Of a DNA stretch of 64,000 nt, positions 1 through 7,343 are shown one piece after another. The translations under genes were made by a program, and so were the position numbers. Source of the stretch: JAZBPO01 sp963691775. GTDB taxonomy: Bacteria; Pseudomonadota; Gammaproteobacteria; Pseudomonadales; Azotimanducaceae. Where the stretch lies: NCBI GenBank assembly GCA_963691775.1, contig OY829369.1, positions 2,852,001-2,916,000 of the forward strand. The letters run 5' to 3'. The notes below the pieces were generated by a model. It did no database searches, was not told the origin of the DNA, and saw only the letters and a program-made list of their open reading frames with translations. Numbering within the stretch: position 1 is the first letter of the stretch; each line of letters begins with the position of its first letter.

Positions 1-1030
1 GTGCGTCGGACGCATCCAGGTCGTCGTGCTCGGCTTGCAGCTCCGCAAAGAATGTCTCGAGCGCGTCGGGCCGTACCCGATGCTTGCGGGCTGCGTCGTG
101 CAGCGCGCCCAGGCGGGACTCGACCTCGGCGAGGCGGACCGGGTCGGGTTCCAGGCCGTCGCTGTAGCGGCGGAGTTCGTCCGCAGCTTCCTCGGCGTTG
201 ACTCGGGCGGAGGCAAGCAACTCGCGGGCGTTCGCAAGCCGCGGGTCCGCGTCGTCGACTGTATCGAGCAAGTGGTCCAGGCGAGCGATACGGTCGACGA
301 CGGCATCATCGTCCTCTTCGAGTGCTGCTCGAGCCTGCCCCAGGCGCTCCACGTTGGCTTCTGCACCCGCAAGGCGACGCTGCTGCGCCTCGAGCTTACC
401 GAGCTCCACGGTGCTCGGCGCTAACGTTTCTAGTTCCTCCAGCTGATAGGCAAGCAGAGTGCGCCGGTCGTTCTGTTCGTCAGCTGCGGCGCGAAGACGC
501 TCCAGAGCGTCGGAGCTTTGGCGCCAGCGGTCGTGTGCAGCCGCAGCTTCGAGTGCGAGTGGCCGATGGGCGCCGAACTCGTCGAGCATGCGCATCTGTG
601 TTTCGCGTCGAAGCAGAGAGGTGTGCGCGTGCTGGGAATGGATGTCTATGAGTTCGTCGGCCAGGGCTCTCACGTCCTGCAGCGTCACGGGGCGTCCGTT
701 CACGAATGCGCGTGAACGCCCTTCGGCGCTCAGGGTTCGGCGCAGCAGGCACGAGCTTTGCTCGTGCTCATCCACAAGGTCGCGTTCGGTGAGCCAGGCG
801 AGTGCTTCCGGGATTTCCGAGATGTCGAATTCGGCCGTCACGTCAGCGGCCTTGGCTCCGCGGCGCACGAGGTCGGGATTCGCGCGATCGCCCAGCACGA
901 GACCGAGGGCGCCGAGCAGAATCGACTTGCCGGCGCCAGTTTCACCGGTGATCGGCAGAAAGCCGCCGGGGAACTCGACGGTAAGCGCTCGTACGAGCGT
1001 GAAGTCGCGGATGTCGAGCCGGGAAAGCAT
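1..1030 (-). CDS. recN: DNA repair protein RecN, N-terminal part (runs off window)
   Basis: SMC-like ATPase of RecA-dependent double-strand-break repair, cytoplasmic. The frame opens at the ATG at 1030 and runs off the left edge, so only about 343 of the usual 550-560 residues are here. Translating the minus strand gives the N-terminus MLSRLDIRDF, a Walker A motif GETGAGKS at residues 29-36, and the stretch IDIHSQH further in, the conserved Q-containing block of RecN. The remaining part is rich in Ala, Arg, Leu and Glu, as expected for the start of the coiled coil. It is divergent from hrcA with 173 bp between the two starts; I saw no convincing LexA box there. recN beside grpE/hrcA is common in gammaproteobacteria. 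Confidence 0.95.
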   Translation of the reverse strand, partial: MLSRLDIRDFTLVRALTVEFPGGFLPITGETGAGKSILLGALGLVLGDRANPDLVRRGAKAADVTAEFDISEIPEALAWLTERDLVDEHEQSSCLLRRTLSAEGRSRAFVNGRPVTLQDVRALADELIDIHSQHAHTSLLRRETQMRMLDEFGAHRPLALEAAAAHDRWRQSSDALERLRAAADEQNDRRTLLAYQLEELETLAPSTVELGKLEAQQRRLAGAEANVERLGQARAALEEDDDAVVDRIARLDHLLDTVDDADPRLANARELLASARVNAEEAADELRRYSDGLEPDPVRLAEVESRLGALHDAARKHRVRPDALETFFAELQAEHDDLDASDA

Positions 1031-1203
1031 TCGTGAAGCGTGGCCTGTGTGGCACCTGCCGTCTACGGGTGAAATTCTCGCGGGGCCTGATGTCCTTCGG
1101 CAAGGATTTGCATGCGCCAAGCTTTGCCGCTATTCAGTCTGGGCGGAGACCCCGGATACCGGGTCAGCGTCAAAGCGGGCCGCGAACGAGCCTCGGAACA
1201 GCC

Positions 1204-2268
1204 ATGAGCGTGCAGGACGACATTCTCAACGATCGGGCGAGCGTGCTTTTGAAGCTGCTGGTGGAGCGCTATATCGACAGCGGCGCGCCTGTCGCATCCA
1301 AGCAGCTGGCCCTGGAGTCGGAGCTCCAGGTGTCGTCAGCGACGGTGCGCAACGTCATGGCTGATCTCGAGGCGCATGGCCTCGTGGTTTCTCCACACAC
1401 TTCTGCGGGCAAGGTGCCGACCCCCAAGGGTCTGCGGGTATTCGTTGATTCACTCATCCATGTCCGGCCCCTCGACGCCGGCGCCCTGACGAGTCTGCGC
1501 GAGTCGCTGTCACCGGAGCTGACGTCCCGCGAGCTGGTGGCGACCGCATCGCACCTGTTGTCGGGGATCACGCAGTTGGCGGGCGTGGTCACTCTGCCAA
1601 GGCCCGAGATCGTCACCCTTCGCCAGGTTGAGTTCCTGCCCCTGTCGAATCAGCGCATTCTCGTGATCCTCGTAGTGAACGAGAAGGAAGTGGAGAACCG
1701 CATCATCCGAGCGCATCGTCAGTTCGAAGAACATGAACTCCAGCAGGCGGCGAACTTCATCAATCAGCACTTTGGAGGTCGCAGCCTGCGCGGCCTGCGC
1801 GACGAGATTCTCACGAGCATGGAAGCTGATCGCGTCCGCATGGATGAACTCATGGCCGAGATGCTCGCCGTTGCGGCGGGTGCCTTCGCTGCGCCCAACG
1901 GCGGAGGCGGAGACTATGTGGTTGCCGGCGAGCAGAACCTTCTGAATTTTGTCTCCGGCGAGGACATGGGCGTTGCCCGCGACATATTCGACGCTTTTGG
2001 TCGAAAGCGGGACATTCTCCACTTGCTCGATCGCTGCCTCGAGGCAGACGGCGTTCAGCTCTTCATCGGTGAGGAATCGGGCTACGAGCCGTTCGGGGAC
2101 TACTCGGTCGTGACGTCGCCCTACGAAGTGGATGGCCAGCTTGCGGGAGTCCTCGGGGTCATCGGCCCGACTCGCATGGCATATGAGCGCGTGATTCCCA
2201 TTGTGGACGCCACGGCTCGCCTCCTGGGTGCCGCGATGCAGGACCTGCCGGGCACGCCGCGCGCCTGA
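1204..2268 (+). CDS. hrcA: Heat-inducible transcription repressor HrcA
   Basis: Repressor of heat-shock genes that binds CIRCE operators and is kept active by GroEL. 354 aa, close to the family's 340-350. The N-terminus (from MSVQDDILNDR) carries the winged-helix DNA-binding domain over about residues 1-80, with the conserved SSATVRNVMADLE and SAGKVPTPKGLR blocks, followed by the long GAF-like dimerisation region. The ATG at 1204 is chosen because homologous sequence begins there; the frame stays open upstream to 1033 but that stretch is Arg/Gly-rich and unlike HrcA. First gene of hrcA-grpE-dnaK-dnaJ. No CIRCE inverted repeat (TTAGCACTC-N9-GAGTGCTAA type) is visible before hrcA, grpE or dnaK, so its targets probably lie elsewhere, for example groESL. 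Confidence 0.95.
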   Translation: MSVQDDILNDRASVLLKLLVERYIDSGAPVASKQLALESELQVSSATVRNVMADLEAHGLVVSPHTSAGKVPTPKGLRVFVDSLIHVRPLDAGALTSLRESLSPELTSRELVATASHLLSGITQLAGVVTLPRPEIVTLRQVEFLPLSNQRILVILVVNEKEVENRIIRAHRQFEEHELQQAANFINQHFGGRSLRGLRDEILTSMEADRVRMDELMAEMLAVAAGAFAAPNGGGGDYVVAGEQNLLNFVSGEDMGVARDIFDAFGRKRDILHLLDRCLEADGVQLFIGEESGYEPFGDYSVVTSPYEVDGQLAGVLGVIGPTRMAYERVIPIVDATARLLGAAMQDLPGTPRA

Positions 2269-2291
2269 CCGAGATTCTTTTCGCTTCAGCA

Positions 2292-2319
2292 CTTGAACCG
2301 CACTGCTGTGCCCCCATGT
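2292..2319 (+). promoter_or_regulatory. Sigma-32-type heat-shock promoter before grpE
   Basis: A perfect -35 element CTTGAA (2292-2297) is followed after 14 bp by CCCCATGT (2312-2319), matching the sigma-32 -10 consensus CCCCATNT. The predicted start of transcription, near 2326, lies about 50 bp upstream of the grpE ATG. This also argues against using the TTG at 2293 as the grpE start. Confidence 0.75.
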
Positions 2320-2376
2320 CTGGACGTCGAGTACGGCGCGCCGGGCGCGCGAAGGGAACTGGAGTGGAGAAAGTGC

Positions 2377-3030
2377 ATGAGTGAAGAGCAGCGTGGCGGC
2401 GCAGGTGCCGAGCCCGAGCGCGAGCCTGAGCGCGAGCCCGAGGCAGTGGCGGATGCGGTGGAGACTGAAGTGGACGCTTCAGCGGTCGTCGATGCTGCTG
2501 GTGAGGCGGCTACGGAGGCTGCTAGCGAGGCTGCTGCCGAGGCTGCTGCCGAGGTTGAGGGTGCTCAGGACAACGCACTTGCGGCTGCGGTCGCGGACGC
2601 GGCGCTTATGAAGGATGCGGCTCTTCGCGCTCAGGCCGAGGTCGAGAACGTGCGCCGGCGAGCCACGCGCGACGTCGAAGCCGCGCACAAGTTTGCCCTC
2701 GAAAAGTTCGCCTCCGCGCTGTTGCCGGTTGCGGATGGTCTGCAGAAGTCCGTCGAGGCTGTGACGGCCCATGAGGGCGACGACGAAGGACTCGCTGCGG
2801 TCAAGGAAGGCATTCAGCTCTCAGAGCGTATGTTCATGGATACGTTGGAGAAATTTGGCGTCGAAGGTATTGATCCGCTCGGAGAGCCCTTCGATCCGGA
2901 GCGCCACGAGGCCATGAGCATGATCGAAGCGCCGGCCGCCGAGGCCAATTCCGTGGTGAATGTGCTGCAGAAAGGCTTCGCCCTGAACGGGCGCTTGCTG
3001 CGTGCAGCCATGGTCATTGTCGCGAAGTGA
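2377..3030 (+). CDS. grpE: Nucleotide exchange factor GrpE
   Basis: Co-chaperone that releases ADP from DnaK. 217 aa. The first 75 or so residues are a low-complexity Glu/Ala/Pro-rich segment (repeated EPEREPE, then runs of AAEAASEAAA) longer than in E. coli. The conserved part follows: the long coiled-coil helix with ENVRRRATRDVEAAHKFALEKF, and the C-terminal beta domain ending GRLLRAAMVIVAK. The ATG at 2377 follows GGAGTGGAG (2361-2369) and lies downstream of the predicted sigma-32 start site; the frame remains open to a TTG at 2293, which is rejected. 108 bp after hrcA and 127 bp before dnaK. Confidence 0.95.
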   Translation: MSEEQRGGAGAEPEREPEREPEAVADAVETEVDASAVVDAAGEAATEAASEAAAEAAAEVEGAQDNALAAAVADAALMKDAALRAQAEVENVRRRATRDVEAAHKFALEKFASALLPVADGLQKSVEAVTAHEGDDEGLAAVKEGIQLSERMFMDTLEKFGVEGIDPLGEPFDPERHEAMSMIEAPAAEANSVVNVLQKGFALNGRLLRAAMVIVAK

Positions 3031-3039
3031 AACTGAAGC

Positions 3040-3065
3040 CTTGAATCGGCTCTCGCGGCCCAGAT
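3040..3065 (+). promoter_or_regulatory. Possible second sigma-32 promoter before dnaK
   Basis: CTTGAA (3040-3045) is perfect for the sigma-32 -35 element. The best -10 is GCCCAGAT (3058-3065), two mismatches from CCCCATNT, with a short 12-bp spacer. It would give dnaK its own heat-inducible start in the 127-bp grpE-dnaK gap. Weaker than the grpE site. Confidence 0.4.
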
Positions 3066-3157
3066 ATCGGTAAACAATCGTTCAGGAAACATCGGGTACG
3101 GCGCAGTGCTTCGGCGCAGCGGCGATGCCGACACAAGACATCCCAGGAGAATCAGCA

Positions 3158-5083
3158 ATGGGCAAGATCATCGGCATCGACCTCGGCACCACGAACTCGT
3201 GCGTGGCCGTGCTCGAAGGCAAGGACGCCCGCGTCATCGAGAACGCGGAAGGCGATCGCACTACCCCGTCCATCGTCGCCTACACAGACGATGGCGAAGT
3301 CCTTGTCGGTCAGTCGGCCAAGCGACAGGCGGTCACGAACCCCGAGAACACACTCTTCGCGGTCAAGCGACTCATCGGTCGCCGCTTCGGGGACACGGTC
3401 GTCCAGAAAGACATCGGCATGGTCCCGTACAAGATCGTGAAGGCGGACAACGGTGATGCCTGGGTCGAAGCGCGGGGCGAAAAGATGGCGCCGCCGCAAG
3501 TCTCCGCCGAGGTTCTGAAGAAAATGAAGAAGACCGCCGAGGACTACCTCGGTGAGTCCGTGACCGAGGCCGTGATCACGGTCCCGGCCTACTTCGACGA
3601 CTCGCAGCGCCAGGCCACGAAGGATGCTGGCCGCATCGCGGGCCTTGAGGTGAAGCGGATCATCAACGAGCCGACCGCAGCCGCCCTTGCCTACGGCATG
3701 GACAAGCAGCGCGGCGACTCGAAGATCGCGGTCTATGACCTCGGCGGTGGCACCTTCGACGTCTCGATCATCGAGATCGCGGAGGTCGACGGTGAGCATC
3801 AGTTCGAGGTGCTGTCCACGAACGGTGACACCTTCCTCGGCGGTGAGGACTTCGATCTTCTGCTCATCGACTACCTTGCGGATGAGTTCCAGAAGGACAA
3901 CGCCATGGACCTGCGGAACGATCCTTTGGCCAAGCAGCGCCTGAAGGAGGCCGCAGAGAAGGCGAAGATCGAGCTGTCGTCGAGCCAGCAGACGGAAGTG
4001 AATCTTCCCTACATCACGGCTGATGCGTCCGGGCCGAAGCACCTCGTCACCAAGATCACGCGCGCGAAGCTCGAATCTCTTGTGGAGTCCCTGATCGACC
4101 GCACGATCGAGCCCTGCCGCGTCGCGCTCAACGATGCGGGCCTCAAGGTTTCCGAAATTGATGAGGTCATTCTTGTCGGCGGTCAGACGCGTATGCCGAT
4201 GGTCGGCGAGAAGGTGAAGGCGTTCTTCGGTCGGGATCCGCGTCGCGACGTGAATCCGGATGAAGCTGTGGCCATGGGCGCGGCGATCCAGGCTGCGGTT
4301 CTGGCCGGCGACGTGAAGGACGTTCTTCTGCTCGACGTGACCCCGCTCTCGCTCGGCATCGAGACGCTGGGTGGCGTCATGAGTCCGCTCATCGAGAAGA
4401 ACACGACCATTCCCACGAATAAGACCCAGGTCTTCTCGACGGCGGATGACAACCAGACTGCCGTGACCATCCATGTTCTTCAGGGTGAGCGAAAGCAGGC
4501 GGGTCAGAACAAGTCGCTCGGGCGCTTTGATTTGTCCGACATCCCGCCGGCGCCGCGTGGCATGCCCCAGATCGAGGTCGCCTTCGACATCGATGCGAAC
4601 GGCATCCTTAACGTTTCCGCCAAGGACAAGGCGACGGGCAAGGAGCAATCGATCGTCATCAAGGCGTCCTCTGGCCTTTCGGACGAGGAAGTCGAAGCCA
4701 TGGTTGCGGACGCCGAGGCAAACGCCGATGAGGATCGCCGGTTCGAGGAAATGGTGAATCTTCGCAATCAGGCGGACGGACTCGTCCACGCGACCCGCAA
4801 GACGCTGACTGATGCGGGTGACAAGGTTGAAGAAGCCGAGAAGGCATCCATCGAGGCGGCGATCGTCGAACTGGAAGAAGCGCTGAAAGGGGACGATCGT
4901 GAGGCGATCGAAGCCAAGATGAATGCACTTTCGGAGGCTGCTGCAGGGCTGGCGCAGAAGATGTACGCCGATGCCGGAGGCGAGGCTGGCATGGAGCCAG
5001 GCCCCGATGCGGACAGCGGCGCGCCGGAAGACGATGTCGTGGACGCAGAGTTCGAGGAAGTGAAGGACGACGACAAGCAGTGA
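3158..5083 (+). CDS. dnaK: Molecular chaperone DnaK (Hsp70)
   Basis: ATP-dependent Hsp70 chaperone of the cytoplasm, working with DnaJ and GrpE. 641 aa against 638 in E. coli. The nucleotide-binding domain begins with DLGTTNS at residues 8-14 and holds VPAYFDDSQRQATKDAG, IINEPTAAALAYG and the phosphate-2 block DLGGGTFDVSI. The substrate-binding domain and helical lid follow, and the C-terminus ends in the conserved EEVKDDDK-type tail. The start at 3158 is preceded by AGGAGA (3145-3150) at 7 bp; an ATG at 3125 in the same frame would add 11 residues and is unlikely. Cotranscription with grpE is likely, with a possible extra heat-shock promoter just upstream. Confidence 0.98.
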   Translation: MGKIIGIDLGTTNSCVAVLEGKDARVIENAEGDRTTPSIVAYTDDGEVLVGQSAKRQAVTNPENTLFAVKRLIGRRFGDTVVQKDIGMVPYKIVKADNGDAWVEARGEKMAPPQVSAEVLKKMKKTAEDYLGESVTEAVITVPAYFDDSQRQATKDAGRIAGLEVKRIINEPTAAALAYGMDKQRGDSKIAVYDLGGGTFDVSIIEIAEVDGEHQFEVLSTNGDTFLGGEDFDLLLIDYLADEFQKDNAMDLRNDPLAKQRLKEAAEKAKIELSSSQQTEVNLPYITADASGPKHLVTKITRAKLESLVESLIDRTIEPCRVALNDAGLKVSEIDEVILVGGQTRMPMVGEKVKAFFGRDPRRDVNPDEAVAMGAAIQAAVLAGDVKDVLLLDVTPLSLGIETLGGVMSPLIEKNTTIPTNKTQVFSTADDNQTAVTIHVLQGERKQAGQNKSLGRFDLSDIPPAPRGMPQIEVAFDIDANGILNVSAKDKATGKEQSIVIKASSGLSDEEVEAMVADAEANADEDRRFEEMVNLRNQADGLVHATRKTLTDAGDKVEEAEKASIEAAIVELEEALKGDDREAIEAKMNALSEAAAGLAQKMYADAGGEAGMEPGPDADSGAPEDDVVDAEFEEVKDDDKQ

Positions 5084-5122
5084 GTCGTTGCGGGGCGCGC
5101 CCGAGCGCGCACCGATTCCATT

Positions 5123-5152
5123 GCGCCGGTGACGGGAAACCCTCACCGGCGC
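5123..5152 (+). other. dnaK-dnaJ intercistronic RNA hairpin
   Basis: A perfect 10-bp inverted repeat, GCGCCGGTGA (5123-5132) with TCACCGGCGC (5143-5152), encloses CGGGAAACCC, which itself pairs GGG with CCC. The result is a 13-bp stem with one bulged C and an AAA loop. No T-run follows, so it is more likely an RNA-stability or processing element that separates dnaK and dnaJ expression than a full terminator. Confidence 0.6.
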
Positions 5153-5183
5153 ACGCACATCAAGGCACGGGAGCCGTTCGTTC

Positions 5184-6320
5184 ATGTCGAAGCAGGATTA
5201 CTACGAGGTGCTCGGCGTGGGGCGGGACGCGTCTGACGCAGACATCAAGAAGGCCTATCGTCGCCTGGCGATGAAATATCACCCGGACCGCAATCCTGAT
5301 GATGCGGAGGCCGAAGCCAAGTTCAAGGTGGCCAGCGAGGCCTATGAAGTCCTCGCCGACGCTGAGAAACGCGGCGCTTATGATCGCTTCGGGCATGCGG
5401 GTGTTGATCCGCAGGGGATGGGCGGTGGCTTCGGCGGCGGCGGCGCCTCGAGCTTCTCGGACATCTTCTCGGACGTCTTTGGCGACATCTTCGGCGGCGG
5501 CGGCGGCGGCGGCGGTCGCGCGGGCCGAAGTCAGCGCGGGGCTGATCTGCAGTACACGCTCGAGCTAGACCTCGAGCAGGCCGTTCGCGGCGATGAGGTT
5601 CAGATTCGGATTCCGACGCTTGTCGAATGCGATGTATGCCATGGCTCCGGTGCGGAACCGGGCACCTCGCCGACGACCTGCCCGGATTGTGGCGGGAGCG
5701 GCCAGGTCCGGGTTTCGCAGGGGTTCTTTACGCTCCAGCAGACCTGCCCGCGCTGCCGTGGACGGGGTCAAATCATTACGAATCCGTGCAGCAGCTGTGG
5801 TGGTCGCGGTTACCACGACGATACGAAGACGCTCTCGGTGAAAGTGCCCCCTGGGGTCGATACCGGCGACCGGATTCGACTGTCCGGCGAGGGTGAGGTG
5901 CAACCGGGCGGCGGCCCCCCGGGCGATCTTTACGTACAGATCGCGGTGCGCGAACACCCGATCTTTACGCGTGAAGGGCGTCACCTGTACTGCGAGGTGC
6001 CGATCGCGTTCCCGGATGCAGCGCTCGGTGGCGAGCTCGAAGTGCCAACCCTTGATGGGCGCGTGAAACTGCGAATCCCCGAGGAGACACAGACAGGGCG
6101 GCTGTTCCGGATGCGGGGTAAGGGCGTGCGTCCTGTTCGTGGCGGCGAGGCTGGCGACCTGCTTTGCCGTGTGGTCGTCGAGACCCCGGTGAAGCTCACA
6201 TCCAAGCAAAAGGATCTGCTTGAGGAGTTCCGCTCTTCGCTGGCGGGTCGGGCACACTCGCCTAAGGAGAAGAGCTGGTTCGACGGCGTGAGGAATTTCT
6301 TCGACGATCTCACGTCCTGA
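5184..6320 (+). CDS. dnaJ: Chaperone DnaJ (Hsp40)
   Basis: J-domain co-chaperone that stimulates DnaK ATPase and delivers substrates. 378 aa, the standard class A length. The J domain covers about residues 1-70 with the catalytic HPD at 33-35. It is followed by a Gly/Phe-rich linker with a long glycine run, then a zinc-binding region with four CxxCxGxG repeats (CDVCHGSG, CPDCGGSG, CPRCRGRG, CSSCGGRG) and the C-terminal peptide-binding domain. 100 bp after dnaK, with a stable hairpin in the gap, and 14 bp before dapB. Confidence 0.98.
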   Translation: MSKQDYYEVLGVGRDASDADIKKAYRRLAMKYHPDRNPDDAEAEAKFKVASEAYEVLADAEKRGAYDRFGHAGVDPQGMGGGFGGGGASSFSDIFSDVFGDIFGGGGGGGGRAGRSQRGADLQYTLELDLEQAVRGDEVQIRIPTLVECDVCHGSGAEPGTSPTTCPDCGGSGQVRVSQGFFTLQQTCPRCRGRGQIITNPCSSCGGRGYHDDTKTLSVKVPPGVDTGDRIRLSGEGEVQPGGGPPGDLYVQIAVREHPIFTREGRHLYCEVPIAFPDAALGGELEVPTLDGRVKLRIPEETQTGRLFRMRGKGVRPVRGGEAGDLLCRVVVETPVKLTSKQKDLLEEFRSSLAGRAHSPKEKSWFDGVRNFFDDLTS

Positions 6321-6334
6321 CGCAGGGGCAGATA

Positions 6335-7159
6335 ATGACGACGGAAACCGGGGCGCAGGTGCGAGTTGCGATCACGGGTGCGGCCGGTCGCATGGGGCGG
6401 ACGTTGGTTCGAGCCATAGGGGCACACGCGGACTGCATCCTCGCTGCCGCCGTCGAGCATGGTGAAAGTCCTGCGCTCGGTGCTGATGCGGGGATTCTTG
6501 CCGGCGTGGATGCGCTTGGTGTGGCGGTGGTTGCTGACCTCGGTGACGTGTTGCCCGGCGTCGACGTGGTTGTCGATTTCACGACGCCCGAGGCGACGCG
6601 TCGCCACGCTGAACTCTGCGCTGAAGCGGGCGTTGCGATGGTGGTGGGCACAACGGGTTTGGGTGAGGCGGATGAGGCAGCGATTGCTGCGGCGTCACAG
6701 AAGGCTGCGGTCGTCACGGCGCCGAACTTCAGCGTCGGCGTGAATCTCGCTTTGCGCCTTGTGCGCCTTGCCACCGAGGTGCTGGGAGACACGGCCGACA
6801 TAGAAATCATAGAGATGCATCATCGTCACAAGGTTGATGCACCTTCTGGAACGGCCCTGCGCATGGGCGAAGTTGTTGCGGAGGCCCTTGATCGGGAGCT
6901 CGAGGTGGTCGCGGCGCACGGCCGCAGGGGCCGCGGCGATCCGCGCGCTCGGAGCGCGATCGGTTTTCACGCCTTGCGCGGCGGCGATGTGGTCGGCGAT
7001 CACTCTGTCGTGTTCGCCTGCGAGGGTGAGCGCATCGAGATCACGCACAAGGCATCGGACCGGACGACCTTCGCCAGCGGCGCGGTGCGCGCGGCTGCTT
7101 GGGCGGCGGTGCAGGCGCCCGGCGCCTACGGAATGGAGGCCGTTCTTGGTCTCGACTGA
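6335..7159 (+). CDS. dapB: 4-hydroxy-tetrahydrodipicolinate reductase
   Basis: NAD(P)H-dependent reductase of the lysine/diaminopimelate pathway, cytoplasmic. 274 aa. The Rossmann nucleotide-binding motif GAAGRMGR lies near residues 15-22. The catalytic and substrate region reads EMHHRHKVDAPSGTA, holding the catalytic His pair and Lys of DapB. VVGTTGL and APNFSVGVN are also family blocks. The ATG at 6335 follows AGGGGCAG and lies 14 bp after dnaJ, so it is probably read from the heat-shock operon as well as any promoter of its own. dapB just before carA is common in gammaproteobacteria. A strong terminator/attenuator follows at 7252-7285. Confidence 0.97.
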   Translation: MTTETGAQVRVAITGAAGRMGRTLVRAIGAHADCILAAAVEHGESPALGADAGILAGVDALGVAVVADLGDVLPGVDVVVDFTTPEATRRHAELCAEAGVAMVVGTTGLGEADEAAIAAASQKAAVVTAPNFSVGVNLALRLVRLATEVLGDTADIEIIEMHHRHKVDAPSGTALRMGEVVAEALDRELEVVAAHGRRGRGDPRARSAIGFHALRGGDVVGDHSVVFACEGERIEITHKASDRTTFASGAVRAAAWAAVQAPGAYGMEAVLGLD

Positions 7160-7166
7160 TCGGCCG

Positions 7167-7195
7167 TGGACACGCTCGGGGCCGGTGCGTATATT
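7167..7195 (+). promoter_or_regulatory. Sigma-70 promoter of the carA-carB-greA operon
   Basis: TGGACA (7167-7172) and TATATT (7190-7195) each match consensus at 5 of 6 positions and are separated by exactly 17 bp. The predicted start of transcription is near 7202, giving carA a leader of about 140 nt that holds a tiny reading frame and a terminator. Confidence 0.6.
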
Positions 7196-7204
7196 CCGCC
7201 GCCG

Positions 7205-7228
7205 ATGTCTAAATTGGCCATACAATGA
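7205..7228 (+). CDS. Candidate 7-residue leader peptide before carA
   Basis: ATG at 7205 opens a frame encoding MSKLAIQ and closing with TGA at 7226-7228. It begins about 3 nt after the predicted transcription start, so it would be translated leaderless or nearly so. Its stop overlaps a small hairpin (GAGGT 7227-7231 with ACCTC 7241-7245), which is followed by the terminator at 7252-7285. This is the geometry of a translation-coupled attenuator, but translation is unproven. Confidence 0.3.
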   Translation: MSKLAIQ

Positions 7229-7251
7229 GGTTCCCTGCGGACCTCGACGAG

Positions 7252-7285
7252 AGCGGGGCGGAAGGCTTCTTCCCCCCGCTTTTTT
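7252..7285 (+). terminator. Intrinsic terminator / attenuator in the carA leader
   Basis: AGCGGGG (7252-7258) pairs with CCCCGCT (7274-7280), and GGAAG (7260-7264) with CTTCC (7269-7273), giving a 12-bp stem with one bulged C and a 4-nt loop. It runs directly into TTTTTT (7280-7285). It can end dapB transcripts. Because the predicted carA promoter lies upstream of it, it may also work as an attenuator for carAB. Confidence 0.8.
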
Positions 7286-7343
7286 GTGGCCTGAGCTCAG
7301 GGCAGGAGTGCCCCAGGTATCTGAAAAATAAGAGGTAAAGACT

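Noticed and set aside
2281..2320. CIRCE operator before grpE
   Set aside because: Only a 5-bp CAGCA/TGCTG inverted repeat; lacks the conserved 9-bp arms. The same bases are better read as a sigma-32 promoter.
3152..5185. 677-aa open frame antisense to dnaK
   Set aside because: Shadow of dnaK codon use in GC-rich DNA; no recognisable domain, and it covers the conserved DnaK frame end to end.
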